Notes under the pieces: generated by a model
Told to the model about the DNA's origin: nothing
Database searches by the model: none
Seen by the model: the letters and a program-made list of their open reading frames with translations, nothing else
Shown here: piece after piece, positions 9,398 through 19,715 of the stretch
Position numbering within the stretch: position 1 is the stretch's first letter
Layout of the letters: each line of letters begins with the position of its first letter
Made by a program: the position numbers and the translations under genes
NCBI GenBank assembly: GCA_964019335.1
Contig: OZ025763.1
Coordinates: 1 to 64,000 of the forward strand
Length of the DNA stretch: 64,000 nt
Origin: Diplonema japonicum
Lineage: Eukaryota; Euglenozoa; Diplonemea; Diplonemida; Diplonemidae
Reading direction: 5' to 3'

Positions 9398-12300
9398 ATG
9401 TCGACAGAGACCCGTAACTTGTTGAGGAACATCTCAAAGCTAGGAGGAGAGCTGGGGATAGAACACTGCCGTGTGGACGACGCAGAGAGCGTAGACGTGA
9501 TCCAGGAGGACCTAGAAGTGGCTGAATGCTTCACCGAGGGAGAGCTTGCTGACCTGATAACGAGCAGGAAAAGAGCACAAACGCGTGCCTACGAACGTTC
9601 GATCCGCACAAACTTCGCGAAGGAGAGAAGGCACGTGACGGCCTGGATGAATAACAGCACCAAGCAAGGGACACAAACAGTGGATGCAGCAGACGGGGGA
9701 GTGACGGCCAACCTGAAGAAGATGGACAAAGTGATGCGGACGGCGTGGTCGGACATCTTCTGCGCACGAACACCAGAAGACGAGCCGCAGTTCGACGAGT
9801 TCCAGAGACGGTACGGTGAGCACATCAAGAGCAACCCGATGGCACACGCCCCCATCGACGCCAAGCTGCTGAAAGAGGTGATCGGTAAGAAAGCGGACAA
9901 GGGGGCATGCGGCGTGGACGGCTGGCGGATTGGTGAGTTGAAGCGCCTGCCGGCTCCGATCCTACAAGCGTTTGCGGACCTCTTCAACTTGATAGAGGAG
10001 ACGGGCGAATGGCCGATGCAGGTCACGACGGCACTCGTATCCCTCATCCCAAAGGGGGAAGGAACGGCACCTCTGGATCACCGACCGATCACAGTGACCA
10101 GTACCATTTACCGGCTGTGGGCAAGTGCACGACTGGTGCAGGTACTGAAATGGCAGGAGAGGTGGATCACACCACGACAACATGGTTTCAGGCCTAAACA
10201 CAGCACGACCTCGGCGCTGATTGACTTATGCACGAAGCTAGAACTGGCACTGGTGGAGGACGAGCCGCTAGAAGGACTTGCATTGGACTTCAGGAAGTGC
10301 TTCGACCTGGTCCCGCAACAATTGTCGCACGAACTGATGCTGGCCCTGGGACTAGACCCAGCAATCGCACGAGCACTCCAAGGAATGTACGGGCAAATCT
10401 CGAGGAGATTCAAGTTCCCCATAGGAATAGGGGCCACCTTTAAAGCAACGAATGGGATACTCCAGGGGTGCCCGCTGTCGGTGATCATTATAAACGCCTT
10501 ACTGGCGGTGATGATCAGGACAATCGAGAAGGAAGCACCTGGAACGGAGGTTCTGTCCTATGCAGATGACACGTACCTTCTGGCAGAGTTGGAGAAGACC
10601 TTGCAGGCTGCGGTAAACGGAACTTTGGAGTTCTGCGGACTCACTGGGATGAAGCTTAACCCGGAGAAAACGGTAGCGTTTGGCACGAAGAAGGGCTTCC
10701 GGTCAAAAGTGCTGGGTGATAGGACAGTAACACAGAAAGGGAGAGAGGTCGCAGTCCCCTATAGAACAGTGACGTCGTTCAAGGCACTGGGCGTGATGGT
10801 GTTCACGAACAGGACAGGAACGACGTGGAACGAGCCAGCGACGGAAGCGGCCAACAAGCTAGACCGGCTGGGAGGGACAAGCCTGTCCTTCGAAACAAAA
10901 GGATACCTGATTGGAACATCGGTCTTGCCGTCGTGCCTCTACAGCAGCCCGTTCTCCCCTCCGAGTGATGAGGCGCTGAAGAAGCTAACAACGAGAGTGA
11001 CCTGCAACCTATGGGGGCCTCACTTCCGAGGACGATCGCCTGCAGCGGTGAATACGGTTTTGCTGAAAGGACACATCAATGACCCGTTGTCCTACGTCAT
11101 CTGTCACTCGCTAAAAGTGATATCGAGCGCGCTGGAAAGGACAGGTCTTGGACAGAGAGTGCGACAAATAGTGCAGAGGTACGGCTCACAGAGGACCCCC
11201 TTGGGACCGGTGGGGAATCTGATATGCAGGTGGATGCCGAGAATCGGATGGGACTGGGAGAAGATGGAAATAGCCACAGAACTTGAGTGGCCCAAGCGAG
11301 GAAGCGCCTTCAGGGCGGCTGTAAGGGCAGCCAGGAGTGCGACACTAGCAACGGAACGGAAGACGGTCAGCGGACTCGGGGAAGGAGCAGATCCCAAAAC
11401 GAATGACCTCTGGAGGACAGCTAAAGATCGCCATCTAGCTTTCTGTATCAAGAGGGTAATTGCGGGAGGGATCCCCTACCTAAGTCCGTATGCCAGAGCA
11501 GGACCAAAGTGTGTACCCCCCACGAAGGAGGACGACGAGTCCGAGGGACGGAGCGAAGAAGAGGAAGATCAAGACGAGCCAGCGGCGCATGAAGGACAAG
11601 ACGAGTCGGGATTTGAATGTGACCTCTGCCCGACCAAGCATGCGGACACAGTAACACTGCTACGCCACCAGCTGTACGAGTGCCCGCCAGCACGAGAGGA
11701 GCTGATACGGGAGGAGATGGAACCACTGCGCGACAGGACGGGATGGCCGCTCTGCCTCGAGCTGCATGCCATCCTACCAAGGGGGAACGGGTTCGAACAC
11801 CTGGAGAAGCTGCAGCGATACCTGGCAATGGTGGTGGAAAAGCGGGACGAAGGGCTGATGCAGGCAGAAGGCGGCAACAAGAAGCTACCATGGGAGCGGG
11901 AAGTGACAGGCAAAGTGACCCCGGTACCGACGACAGCACAGCTGGGGACAGTGGTGGGACTGCTGGAGCAATTCGGGGAACCACTACTGGAATGGATGGG
12001 AAAGCTGCGATGGGTGGAGGGCGACACCGACTCGGAGGTTTCGGCAGCTGAACTTGCACTCGACTTTGAGGAGACAACCGGAAAGTCACTGGGAGTCTAC
12101 AACATGCAGAGGAAGGCACGCAGAATCAAGCTGTTGGTGGAGAGAGCCAACGCAGTGTGCAGAACGAGACGGATAAGACGCCCCTTCCCTGCGGACGGGG
12201 CAAAGAGGGTCAAGTCGCTCACAGCGATCGGAGGCAAGGCTGCAATAGGCTTTAACAGGAGACCGATCTTCGCATCAAGACAGACAGCGCAAAAGCTACA

Positions 12301-12409
12301 GGAGTTGAAAGGGACATACAAGAAAGAACGCGTGTCGAGACTACGAAAAGCTTTAAAGGCGACAATAGGAACGAAGGCTATGCTCCAGAAGGGGAGCATT
12401 AATAGATAG
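9398..12409 (+). CDS. Non-LTR-type retroelement reverse transcriptase ORF
   Basis: The 1,003-residue ORF carries the conserved reverse transcriptase blocks in order: SLIPKGEG and DHRPITVTS, HGFRPKHST, motif A in LALDFRKCFDLV, motif B NGILQGCPLS, motif C SYADDTYLL with the catalytic Asp pair, and LNPEKTVAFG. A zinc-knuckle-like CDLCPTKHADTVTLLRHQL with a downstream ECP (C-x2-C...H...C) lies near residue 740, as in the C-termini of many LINE proteins. I see neither an APE-type nuclease at the N-terminus nor a PD-(D/E)xK restriction-like nuclease after the finger. The frame extends upstream of the ATG through an A/G-rich leader to a T-tract, so the N-terminus could be longer or truncated. Its C-terminal block (GGKAAIGFNRRPIFAS) recurs in the fragment at 46177-46566. 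There are no internal stops, so the copy may be young. Confidence 0.85.
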   Translation: MSTETRNLLRNISKLGGELGIEHCRVDDAESVDVIQEDLEVAECFTEGELADLITSRKRAQTRAYERSIRTNFAKERRHVTAWMNNSTKQGTQTVDAADGGVTANLKKMDKVMRTAWSDIFCARTPEDEPQFDEFQRRYGEHIKSNPMAHAPIDAKLLKEVIGKKADKGACGVDGWRIGELKRLPAPILQAFADLFNLIEETGEWPMQVTTALVSLIPKGEGTAPLDHRPITVTSTIYRLWASARLVQVLKWQERWITPRQHGFRPKHSTTSALIDLCTKLELALVEDEPLEGLALDFRKCFDLVPQQLSHELMLALGLDPAIARALQGMYGQISRRFKFPIGIGATFKATNGILQGCPLSVIIINALLAVMIRTIEKEAPGTEVLSYADDTYLLAELEKTLQAAVNGTLEFCGLTGMKLNPEKTVAFGTKKGFRSKVLGDRTVTQKGREVAVPYRTVTSFKALGVMVFTNRTGTTWNEPATEAANKLDRLGGTSLSFETKGYLIGTSVLPSCLYSSPFSPPSDEALKKLTTRVTCNLWGPHFRGRSPAAVNTVLLKGHINDPLSYVICHSLKVISSALERTGLGQRVRQIVQRYGSQRTPLGPVGNLICRWMPRIGWDWEKMEIATELEWPKRGSAFRAAVRAARSATLATERKTVSGLGEGADPKTNDLWRTAKDRHLAFCIKRVIAGGIPYLSPYARAGPKCVPPTKEDDESEGRSEEEEDQDEPAAHEGQDESGFECDLCPTKHADTVTLLRHQLYECPPAREELIREEMEPLRDRTGWPLCLELHAILPRGNGFEHLEKLQRYLAMVVEKRDEGLMQAEGGNKKLPWEREVTGKVTPVPTTAQLGTVVGLLEQFGEPLLEWMGKLRWVEGDTDSEVSAAELALDFEETTGKSLGVYNMQRKARRIKLLVERANAVCRTRRIRRPFPADGAKRVKSLTAIGGKAAIGFNRRPIFASRQTAQKLQELKGTYKKERVSRLRKALKATIGTKAMLQKGSINR

Positions 12410-12619
12410 GAACTCACACCACAAGAGGCTGTCCTCGAGTGGGATTGTCTTTTACTATGAGTTCTTTTTTTTTTTCCTCACTTCCATACCCCCCCCCCCC
12501 CCCCCCCCTTCTTCTTTCCCCCTTGTTGTTTGTGTAGCACTTTTTTTTTAAAATCGTTGTCATCGATCCGCAATTCATGTCCTCAGGGCGCATTTTTTTT
12601 TCTTTTTTTTTTTTCCTTT

Positions 12620-13417
12620 ATGGTGTGGTACGGGCCTACGACAGCTGAGTTTGTAGGGTTCACCTCGTTGCAGTTGCCGCAAGAGAGGGCGGGGAAGAGG
12701 AACGATGCAAAGGCACCTCACGATGTGGGATTGAGGTGCTTCACCCCGGTGTACAAGGAGGCGAAGAAGGCGAAGGAAAAAAAACGCGACCGCGGCTTGC
12801 GCGAAAGGCAGTACTCAAAAAGAATGGGAAACAAGACAATGGGAGGCTGGCTGGCGGAGAAACCGATTGAGGAGAAAACAGTGAAGAGAAAAGGCGACAG
12901 GGTCAAACTGAAGAAGGAGGAGAGGCTTCCAGAAAAACCCTGCAACATCCCTGTCGAGGCCGGGAGGGTGTCGCTGAAGAAGCTGTACATAAACAGGGAA
13001 GTGAGAAGTGGGTTGGATTATGGGGAGAGGGAGGTCCCGCTTTTTTCGTCATTTTCTCATGACAAAAAATTTTTAGACCCTGTGTTACGAAAGCTTGCAG
13101 ACACAAGGAGGCCCCACACGGCACGGCAACCGTCCACACCTACGGCCCACCACCTCCAACTCCAGACTTGTGCAGAGTTTTTGATTCACAACCACTCTAC
13201 TTCCTTCTCTGCCACTGCTTCGCGTACCCCTCGTCCGTACACTCCACAGTGCCCCTCGGCGGCTTCCTTCCTTGCCAATGCCAACCCTGCAGCAACTACA
13301 ACAGCTTCGTCACGACCACAAACGACTTCGCCCGCCAGCATCTTGTACTCCACACCAGGGCCCACCTCTACACAAAGCACAGTCGATCTTTCTTTTCTAA
13401 AGGATCGGTTTTTGTAA
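12620..13417 (+). CDS. Hypothetical basic protein with Pro/Ser/Thr-rich C-terminal half
   Basis: This is a 265-residue open frame. The first half is Lys/Arg/Glu-rich (KKAKEKKRDRGLRERQYSKR and similar) and ends in the segment VSLKKLYINREVRSGLDYGE. The second half is rich in Pro, Ser, Thr and Ala and probably disordered. I recognise no family. The ATG at 12620 was chosen because the frame upstream runs through a T-tract. The basic half suggests nuclear or RNA/DNA-associated protein; that is a guess. A palindromic repeat cluster begins about 50 bp after its stop. Confidence 0.5.
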   Translation: MVWYGPTTAEFVGFTSLQLPQERAGKRNDAKAPHDVGLRCFTPVYKEAKKAKEKKRDRGLRERQYSKRMGNKTMGGWLAEKPIEEKTVKRKGDRVKLKKEERLPEKPCNIPVEAGRVSLKKLYINREVRSGLDYGEREVPLFSSFSHDKKFLDPVLRKLADTRRPHTARQPSTPTAHHLQLQTCAEFLIHNHSTSFSATASRTPRPYTPQCPSAASFLANANPAATTTASSRPQTTSPASILYSTPGPTSTQSTVDLSFLKDRFL

Positions 13418-13468
13418 AAAAAAATTTTTTTATTTCACTCTTCGTCATTTTCTTCACTCACTAGGGGC

Positions 13469-13980
13469 CTCATTATTTAACGCGAAACGGCCATTATTTA
13501 ACGCGAAATCGCCATTATTTAACTAGTTAAATAATGAGATTTTGCAGTTAAATAATGGCCCTTCAGAGTGAAAAAATGGGTCTTGTCGTGGAAAAAAATG
13601 CACCCAACCCCTTGAAAAAATTTTTTGGGGTGGGGGTATTTTGACTATTTTTGGCCATCTGAGGCCATTCCAGCCCTTAAAAGTGGGAATAAGTGCCTTA
13701 CTTCCCCTTTAAATGCCACGGCGAAATAGCTACCCTGTATTACCTTAGGAAAATCCCCAAAAAGCTGACCTGCGTGAAAAAAAACAGCAGTGAAAGCAGT
13801 GAAGAGTGAGTGACTCAAATGACGAAGAGTGAAATAAAACGACTTACTTGCCGCCAAATGAGCCATTATTTAACACTCGTTACCCGTTTTTTTGCACTCG
13901 GGCCCTGCGGGCCCTCGTGCAAAAAATTCGGGAACTCGAGTTAAATAATGACTCATTATTTGTTGGCAATAAATAGTTAT
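13469..13980 (-). mobile_element. Palindromic MITE-like repeat, copy M1
   Basis: The segment is built from inverted repeats of the word CATTATTTAAC / GTTAAATAATG, with a perfect 24-bp palindrome at 13513-13536 centred on AACTAGTT. A roughly 330-bp interior, including AAGCTGACCTGCGTG, GCCACGGCGAAATAGC and GACTTACTTGCCGCCAAA, recurs in inverse orientation at 52719-53120 and in the composite at 30900-32010. The terminal piece with TTGTTGGCAATAAATAG is also shared. No coding capacity is visible. Size, internal palindromes and multiple copies point to a non-autonomous DNA transposon family. Confidence 0.75.
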
Positions 13981-14072
13981 TTTTTTCTCTCTCTCTTTTT
14001 TTTTTTTTTTTTTTTTTCTTTTTTTTTTTGCGTCTGTGTTAATAAAAAAAGAGAGGGGGACAAAAAAAAAAA

Positions 14073-14243
14073 ATGCCGTTCTTCAAACTCGGTTGGTCGC
14101 AGCCCATCGGGTACTTCTGCAGGGAACTCCGCTCGCCAGACGTGGAGGGGAGGTATTCTATAGGCAACTGCAGTGGCAACGGGTACAAAAAGTTCGTGGG
14201 GAAGCTCCCACCACCGTCGAGGGTGAAGATTTTTACACGCTAG
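14073..14243 (+). CDS. Possible 56-residue small protein
   Basis: An ATG directly after a 12-A run opens a 56-codon frame with balanced, non-repetitive composition, beginning MPFFKLGWSQPIGYFCREL and ending SRVKIFTR followed by TAG. It is basic overall, with three Cys/Gly-rich turns. A T-tract with downstream AG-containing sequence lies upstream, and another T-tract follows the stop by a few bases, matching the layout of accepted genes here. I cannot assign a family. Size and composition would suit a small mitochondrial-complex subunit or ribosomal protein, but nothing proves it. It lies immediately upstream of ARPC4. Confidence 0.5.
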   Translation: MPFFKLGWSQPIGYFCRELRSPDVEGRYSIGNCSGNGYKKFVGKLPPPSRVKIFTR

Positions 14244-14360
14244 ATCTTTTTTTTTTTTTTTTTTTTTTTTCTTCTTCTGAGGGTTCCCCAGAAAGGGAGG
14301 GAGAATTTTTAAAAAAAAAAAAGGAGGGGGGAGGGCAGTCCACAAAGAAAAAAAAAAAAA

Positions 14361-15006
14361 ATGGCGGGTGTCGCAGCACAGCAACCGTACATCCAATGTA
14401 TTAAAAGGACGCTGAACGCAGCACTCTGTGTGATGAACTTTCCTTCCCAGGTGGTGGAGAGGCATAACAAACCGGAAGTAGAGGCAGCAACGAGCCCAGA
14501 GGTGTTGCTGAATCCAGTAGTGATCGCCCGAGATGACGAACAGGTGCTGATAGAATGTATGAGAAGGGAGGGAAATATTAAATGAACACACAGCTTCTGT
14601 CAACAGCGTACGGCTCAGCATCAAAATCAGAAAACTGGATGCGCTTGACACCCAGATCACAAAGAGGTTTATGGATTTCCTTGAACGGAGGGCAGAGCAC
14701 TACTATATTATGAGGTAATGAGAAGGGAAAAAAAAAAAAAAAAAAAAAAAAAAAGGAGAAAACCCGTGTCGCACAATGGGGTGCAGTACGACCTCAGCTT
14801 GCTCATCACAAATGACCACACTGATACCATGTTGAAGGACCAATTGATCGATTGGGTTATCGCCTTCATGCAGGATATCAGCAAGGAACTCTCGGACATT
14901 AAGATTCACGTATGCTGGGTGAATGAGGGGAAAAAAAAAAAAAAAAAAGGTTGGCGTTAGAGCGAGAGAAGTGGCAAAGGACTATTTCATGAACTTCCCT
15001 AAATAA
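14361..15006 (+). CDS. ARPC4: Arp2/3 complex 20-kDa subunit ARPC4, four exons
   Basis: ARPC4 is a core subunit of the Arp2/3 complex, which nucleates branched actin. Exon 1 contains [21 protein letters not shown], a near-invariant family block. Exon 2 gives [11 protein letters not shown] and AEHYYIMR, exon 3 [20 protein letters not shown] and [22 protein letters not shown], exon 4 [16 protein letters not shown]. Introns are 14557-14593, 14715-14755 and 14910-14949 (37, 41, 40 nt) with donors GTATGA, GTAATG and GTATGC. The first is A-rich without a long run; the other two are mostly a single A-run ending in AG. The spliced product is 175 residues against 168 in human. ATG follows a 14-A run. 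No single open frame shows the gene, because every exon switches frame. Confidence 0.95.
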
Positions 15007-15416
15007 GTATCGAGAGACGATAGGGAGGAGGGAGAAGAGGGGAAAAAAAAAGAAAAAAAAAATGTTTTGTGCTCAATTTTTTTTTGTGGTATCTTCCCTC
15101 CCCCCCCCGTGTGGTTAGTTATGAATGAGGATTGTGCAAAAAAAAAAAATGGGGGGGAGAGAGCTGGAGGCCCCCCCCCGGCAGTGTGATATCCCTTTTT
15201 TTTATATCCCCTTTCCCCTTTATTGATTTCCTTTTTTTTTTTCTTTTTTTCCTTTTTCTTTCCGTGGTATCTTGTGCCCAACACAACACCCCCCCTCCAC
15301 CCTTTTTTTTTTTCCTGTGTTCTTTCCAATCTTTTTTTTTTTAAAAACTTTTAAACAAAAATACTGTACAACAAAAAAAAAAAAAAAAAAAAAAAAAGAG
15401 AATAAAAAAATACAAA
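15007..15416. other. Intergenic simple sequence
   Basis: Alternating A, T and C runs lie between ARPC4 and the NOA1-like gene. The final 60 bases are an A-rich leader (a run of about 25 A, then a shorter A-rich piece) before the ATG at 15417. Nothing else is recognisable. Confidence 0.6.
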
Positions 15417-17561
15417 ATGCGGCGGACATGCCCGCAACTTGGAAGAAAATTATGGGAGGAGGCAAAACACCTTTCACTGGTTCAGAAGACCAGGCCGACC
15501 CCGGTCCCGTTAAAAGACGCGGGTTACGAGATCCAAGTAAAGGTGGCCGAGCGGGGCCCGACGAGGGTGAAGGGAAGCTACGGAACGCTCATCGCAAAGG
15601 ACGCAATGATAAACAAGACACACAAGAATTCCATTGAAGTGGTTCGGTACAACGGGGTCAACGAAACAACTATGGACGAAGAAGGAAAAGTACCCGCAAG
15701 AGAACTCCCGGGAAACGAACTGACCTTGCGCTCAGACCCATTCAAAGAAGACAGGATCGCAAAGATCAAAGAAGGCAAATCACTATCCATTAGCTACGCG
15801 AACCCCTACCACATCCCCGACGTTTTGCGAGGGACAGATCAATGCCCCGGCTGCGGTTCCTTAATGCAATGCAGAGAAGAGTTCAAATCAGGCTACACCT
15901 CCCTAGAATCGATTAAGCTTCACATTGAAAACCATGACAGGATGATGAAGCTTCGGGAGAGATACTATTTAAGACAGGAAAAACTTCACGAAAATATCAA
16001 AACTTCAGGGTTTCAGGAAGGCATGGAGTACCAAGACTACATAACAGAAGAAGAGCTTCAAGCTGTCCACCAGTACCACCCCTCCCCGGTCATCTGCGAG
16101 AGATGTCTTCACATCGGGAGTTATTCCTACGACTCCTGTAAAAATATGATGCCATCTTCGGAGTGGGTTGACGAACTAATGGAAATCCGAGAGAAAAATT
16201 GCGTTGTAGTGCTGGTAGTGTCATTGTGGGATTTTGAGGGAACGTTTCTGACAGACATTCGAAACACAATCGGGCCGAAGAAGATCGTCATGGTAGGGAC
16301 GCATGCGGACGCGATCCCCATCCCGTGGGTGTTGAAGGGAACCGAGTTCTGGGCAGAGGTGAAAACTGGTGGAAAAATGTCTGAGAAATGGAATGAAAAA
16401 CACTTGGGCTTGCTAGGAACATGGATGAAAAAACGCGCGAAGATGGCAAACATCAAAGTACAGGACGCCATCGCCGTCGGCAACCAGCAAAACCAAAACA
16501 TCGACTTAGTGGCTGCCGCCATCGAACACTGGCGAAAACCGGATGAAGAGGTGTATTTAGTAGGTGCTGCAAATGTCGGAAAGAGTTCGCTTCTCAACAA
16601 CCTTATTTCAAGATACACCGTTGCAGCCCCGCCTCACCCCGCGGCGGAGCTCGTCACCGACATCGTCAGAAAAAACGGCAAAATCGAGTACACAAAACGC
16701 TGGAAGATCCCCGAAGAAGCCGCTCCCATTGAAAAAGCTCTCTCCCTCACCATCGACAATGTATTTTCCTCCCCCGTACAAACTGTTTCCGACATCCCGG
16801 GGACCACGATAAAAAATATAAAACTGGACATATCCACGTCTCGGGGTAAATCCAGAATACACGACACACCAGGCGTGATCACAAAGAACTCGATTGCGAA
16901 TGTACTGCCCTTGGGGATTGCGTCGATGGTGACACCTAAGCAAAGGTCGCACTTGGACTTCTTCAAGGTGGCACCGGGTGATTCTCTTTTCGTGTCGGCG
17001 ATGGTACGGGTTGACGTTGTAAAAGGTCCGCCAGAAGGTGTTTTGCTCAAAGCAGTCGCACGATGGAACAGATTAACTACTCGGATCGAGAGGACTGCGA
17101 CAGCAGATGTCTTTTACGAAAAATGGAAGGGTATAAAAACTGTTCTGTCCCCTCCTTCAACCCGCCCGATGCTTGACACACTGGGAGGTCTCGTTGAAGA
17201 GACTGTGGTATACATCGGTGTTGGGGAGACCCCGAAAGATATTTGCGTTAACGGGCTGTTCTTCTTCTCCCCTACTCCGTGCGACCAAGGTGTGGTCTTC
17301 AAAATACACACGGTCAAGGGTCTTCGGGTTGTTACACGGCCCAGTATATACGACCTAAGGAACATCCACCCCCCGAGAAAGCTGTTCAGAGGGAGAAAGA
17401 AATCCCGCGCGGAGGCTGACCCGTTCCTTGTCAAAATGGTGTCCGACACCTATGGGATCATGCCCGAGATGAAGCGGACAAAACGCGTGGAAACAACGCC
17501 GTTTATCGAAGAGAATGATGATGATGATGATGATGAGGGGGAGACCGCCGGGTTGCTTTGA
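15417..17561 (+). CDS. NOA1: Circularly permuted YqeH/NOA1-type GTPase
   Basis: The protein (714 residues) belongs to the circularly permuted GTPases that assist small-subunit ribosome assembly, in eukaryotes in mitochondria or plastids. Motifs occur in the permuted order: a treble-clef CPGCG...CERC zinc-binding pair (first Cys near residue 143), the G4-like GTHADAIP, the G5-like AVGN, then G1 VGAANVGKSSLLN near residue 382, G2-region PGTT and G3 DTPG. G4 reads THAD rather than the usual N/TKxD. The C-terminal region ends in an acidic Asp run encoded by a GAT microsatellite. An N-terminal basic stretch (MRRTCPQLGRKLWEEAK) could be a mitochondrial presequence. The gene is intronless and its ATG follows an A-rich leader. 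Localisation is inferred. Confidence 0.9.
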   Translation: MRRTCPQLGRKLWEEAKHLSLVQKTRPTPVPLKDAGYEIQVKVAERGPTRVKGSYGTLIAKDAMINKTHKNSIEVVRYNGVNETTMDEEGKVPARELPGNELTLRSDPFKEDRIAKIKEGKSLSISYANPYHIPDVLRGTDQCPGCGSLMQCREEFKSGYTSLESIKLHIENHDRMMKLRERYYLRQEKLHENIKTSGFQEGMEYQDYITEEELQAVHQYHPSPVICERCLHIGSYSYDSCKNMMPSSEWVDELMEIREKNCVVVLVVSLWDFEGTFLTDIRNTIGPKKIVMVGTHADAIPIPWVLKGTEFWAEVKTGGKMSEKWNEKHLGLLGTWMKKRAKMANIKVQDAIAVGNQQNQNIDLVAAAIEHWRKPDEEVYLVGAANVGKSSLLNNLISRYTVAAPPHPAAELVTDIVRKNGKIEYTKRWKIPEEAAPIEKALSLTIDNVFSSPVQTVSDIPGTTIKNIKLDISTSRGKSRIHDTPGVITKNSIANVLPLGIASMVTPKQRSHLDFFKVAPGDSLFVSAMVRVDVVKGPPEGVLLKAVARWNRLTTRIERTATADVFYEKWKGIKTVLSPPSTRPMLDTLGGLVEETVVYIGVGETPKDICVNGLFFFSPTPCDQGVVFKIHTVKGLRVVTRPSIYDLRNIHPPRKLFRGRKKSRAEADPFLVKMVSDTYGIMPEMKRTKRVETTPFIEENDDDDDDEGETAGLL

Positions 17562-17679
17562 AAAAAAAAAAAAAAAAAAAAAAAAAAGAAGAAGAATCAG
17601 GAAAATGTTCGTTTCTAACTCTTTTTTTTTTTTTTTTTTTTCTTTCCTTTCTTTCTTTTTTTATATTCTCCCGCCGGGG

Positions 17680-17710
<31 letters not shown>

Positions 17711-17732
17711 GGGAAAACAACAACAACAAAAA

Positions 17733-19025
17733 ATGTCGCTCACGCTGCTGCTAACAGCCGCGACCGTTGCCCAGCAAGTCGCATCCTATGCAACGGGCAC
17801 GCAAGTTCCATTGTTCGTGGACCAAGTAATACCAGAGGACAACCCATCGGAAGGGTACCCTTACTATTCGTTGAGATTCTGCCAACCAGACGTGATCGTT
17901 AAGAGCAAGCAAAGCTTGGGGGAGTACCTTGGCGGAAGCAGAAAGGTTTACTCAGGCTACGTTATAAATTACGGCGTGGATACCGTGCACAAAGAACTCT
18001 GTAACGTCAGAATGGACGGAGCCGAGACCGGTGACTTCATCGACGCCATCCGACACAGGTGGTACTCCATAATGCACTTTGACAATGTCCCCATGAAATC
18101 TCTTCTGGGAGAGGTCGATCCTCGAAATGGAAATATTTACATTTACGTACACCACCATTTAAATATTACGTACAATCGAGATCATGTTATCGATGCAAAA
18201 TTCGTCCCCGACCGGCGGACGAAGATACGCCTTGAACCGGGTGATCATCACACTGTTCTTCTGTTCAGCTACCAAGTGAAATGGACGGAAACCTTAGTTC
18301 CGTACGAGGACCGGCCGTCTTTCAATCCGGGTTACATACAGCAAGAGGAGATCGACATCCAGTGGTTTTCAATTCTCAATTCGCTCATTCTCGTTGCGAT
18401 GCTGACCTTCTTCCTCATATTCCTCACCGTGCGTCTGCTCAAGAAAGACATGGAGAAGTATGACGATGGAGAGGACAGTGGGTGGAAACTGCTTCACGGG
18501 GACGTTTTCCGCACCCCAGAGTACCCCCTCTTGTTCACATCTATCATTGGATGCGGAATGCAACTATTGCTCGTGTTCACGTCAATGCTGACCCTTTCTG
18601 TGGTAGGGGTGTTCTACTCCCACACGAGAGGGACGATGTACGCTGCAATTGTCGTTATTTACAGTGTGACGTCGGTCGTTGCTGGGTACGTCAGTGGGAT
18701 ATACTTCAAAAAGGTATTTTGAAAAAAAAAAAAAAGAAAAAAAAAAATTCTATAGTTTGGTGGGACTGATTGGGTTCACTCGGTGTTTCTTACTTGCACG
18801 TTATTTATGTTTCCCGTGTTTGTGGTGTGGGCTTGTTTAAACAGCGTGGCGTGGGCGCATGGTTCGACGTCCGCGCTGCCCTTCGGTGTGATCCTCGGGC
18901 TGCTTGCTTTGTATCTGCTAGTTGCGTTCCCGCTCACCCTTGTAGGGGGCATTGCTGGGAAACACGCAAAACCCGGCAACGACATGCCGTGCAAAACAAG
19001 GAAAATAGAGAGGCCGGTATGGGGG

Positions 19026-19060
<35 letters not shown>

Positions 19061-19525
19061 CAGATCCCGGAAGTTCCATGGTGGAGGGGCCCTGTGGGGC
19101 ATGTTCTGATCGCGGGATTTTTACCATTTTCCGCGATTTATGTGGAGATGTACTACGTTTTCATGTCGTTGTGGGGGCACCAACTGTTCACCCCTTATGC
19201 GATTCTGTTTCTGGCGTTCACGATTTTGCTCGTGGTGACTGCAAGCATCAACATAGCGCTGACCTACCTCCAGCTGTCACTTGAAGACCACAAGTGGTGG
19301 TGGCGGTCGATCGTCAGCGGCGGAGCTACTGCAGCATACACTTATGCCTACAGTGCTTATTATTACAAATATGAATCCCATATGTACGGAGATCTCCAAT
19401 TCTGCTTCTATTTCGGTTACATGTTCATACTGTGCTATGGGGTCTTCCTCATGCTGAGCGCGCTTGGCTTTCTCGGCTCGTTGGTGTTCGTCAAACAGAT
19501 CTACAGTTCTATCAAGATCGATTGA
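17733..19525 (+). CDS. TM9SF: TM9SF / endomembrane protein 70 (nonaspanin), three exons
   Basis: Nonaspanins are nine-span Golgi/endosomal proteins with a luminal N-terminal domain. After a short hydrophobic leader come PYYSLRFCQPD, YVINYGVD and the HHHLNITYN region, then the first membrane span (WFSILNSLILVAMLTFFLIFL), then GDVFRTPEYPLLFTSIIGCGMQLL, all family hallmarks. Introns at 18714-18755 and 19017-19063 (42 and 47 nt; donors GTATTT and GTATGG; A-runs; acceptors ATAG and TTCAG) link to FGGTDWVHSVFLTC and then IPEVPWWRGPVGHVLIAGFL. The protein ends LVFVKQIYSSIKID, matching the conserved KxD-type family terminus. Spliced length is 567 residues, slightly short of most members. The start is the ATG at 17733, after a CAACAACAAC-A5 leader. 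Confidence 0.95.
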
Positions 19526-19715
19526 AAGAAAGAAAGAAAAGGGGGGGTGGTTGGGGGGGGAGGTGCCAAGTGTTTCTTATACTTTTGCTCCTTTTATTTA
19601 TTTATTATTATTTTTTTTTTTTTTATTATTATTACTTTGCGTTTTTTTTTTTTTTTTTTTTTTTTTTGATGAATTAAAAAATTATTTTTACCAAGGGGAA
19701 AGAAAAAAAAAAAAA

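Noticed and set aside
9398-12409. Large minus-strand open frames opposite the reverse transcriptase ORF
   Set aside because: They are shadows caused by GC-rich codon usage of the sense gene and contain no motifs.
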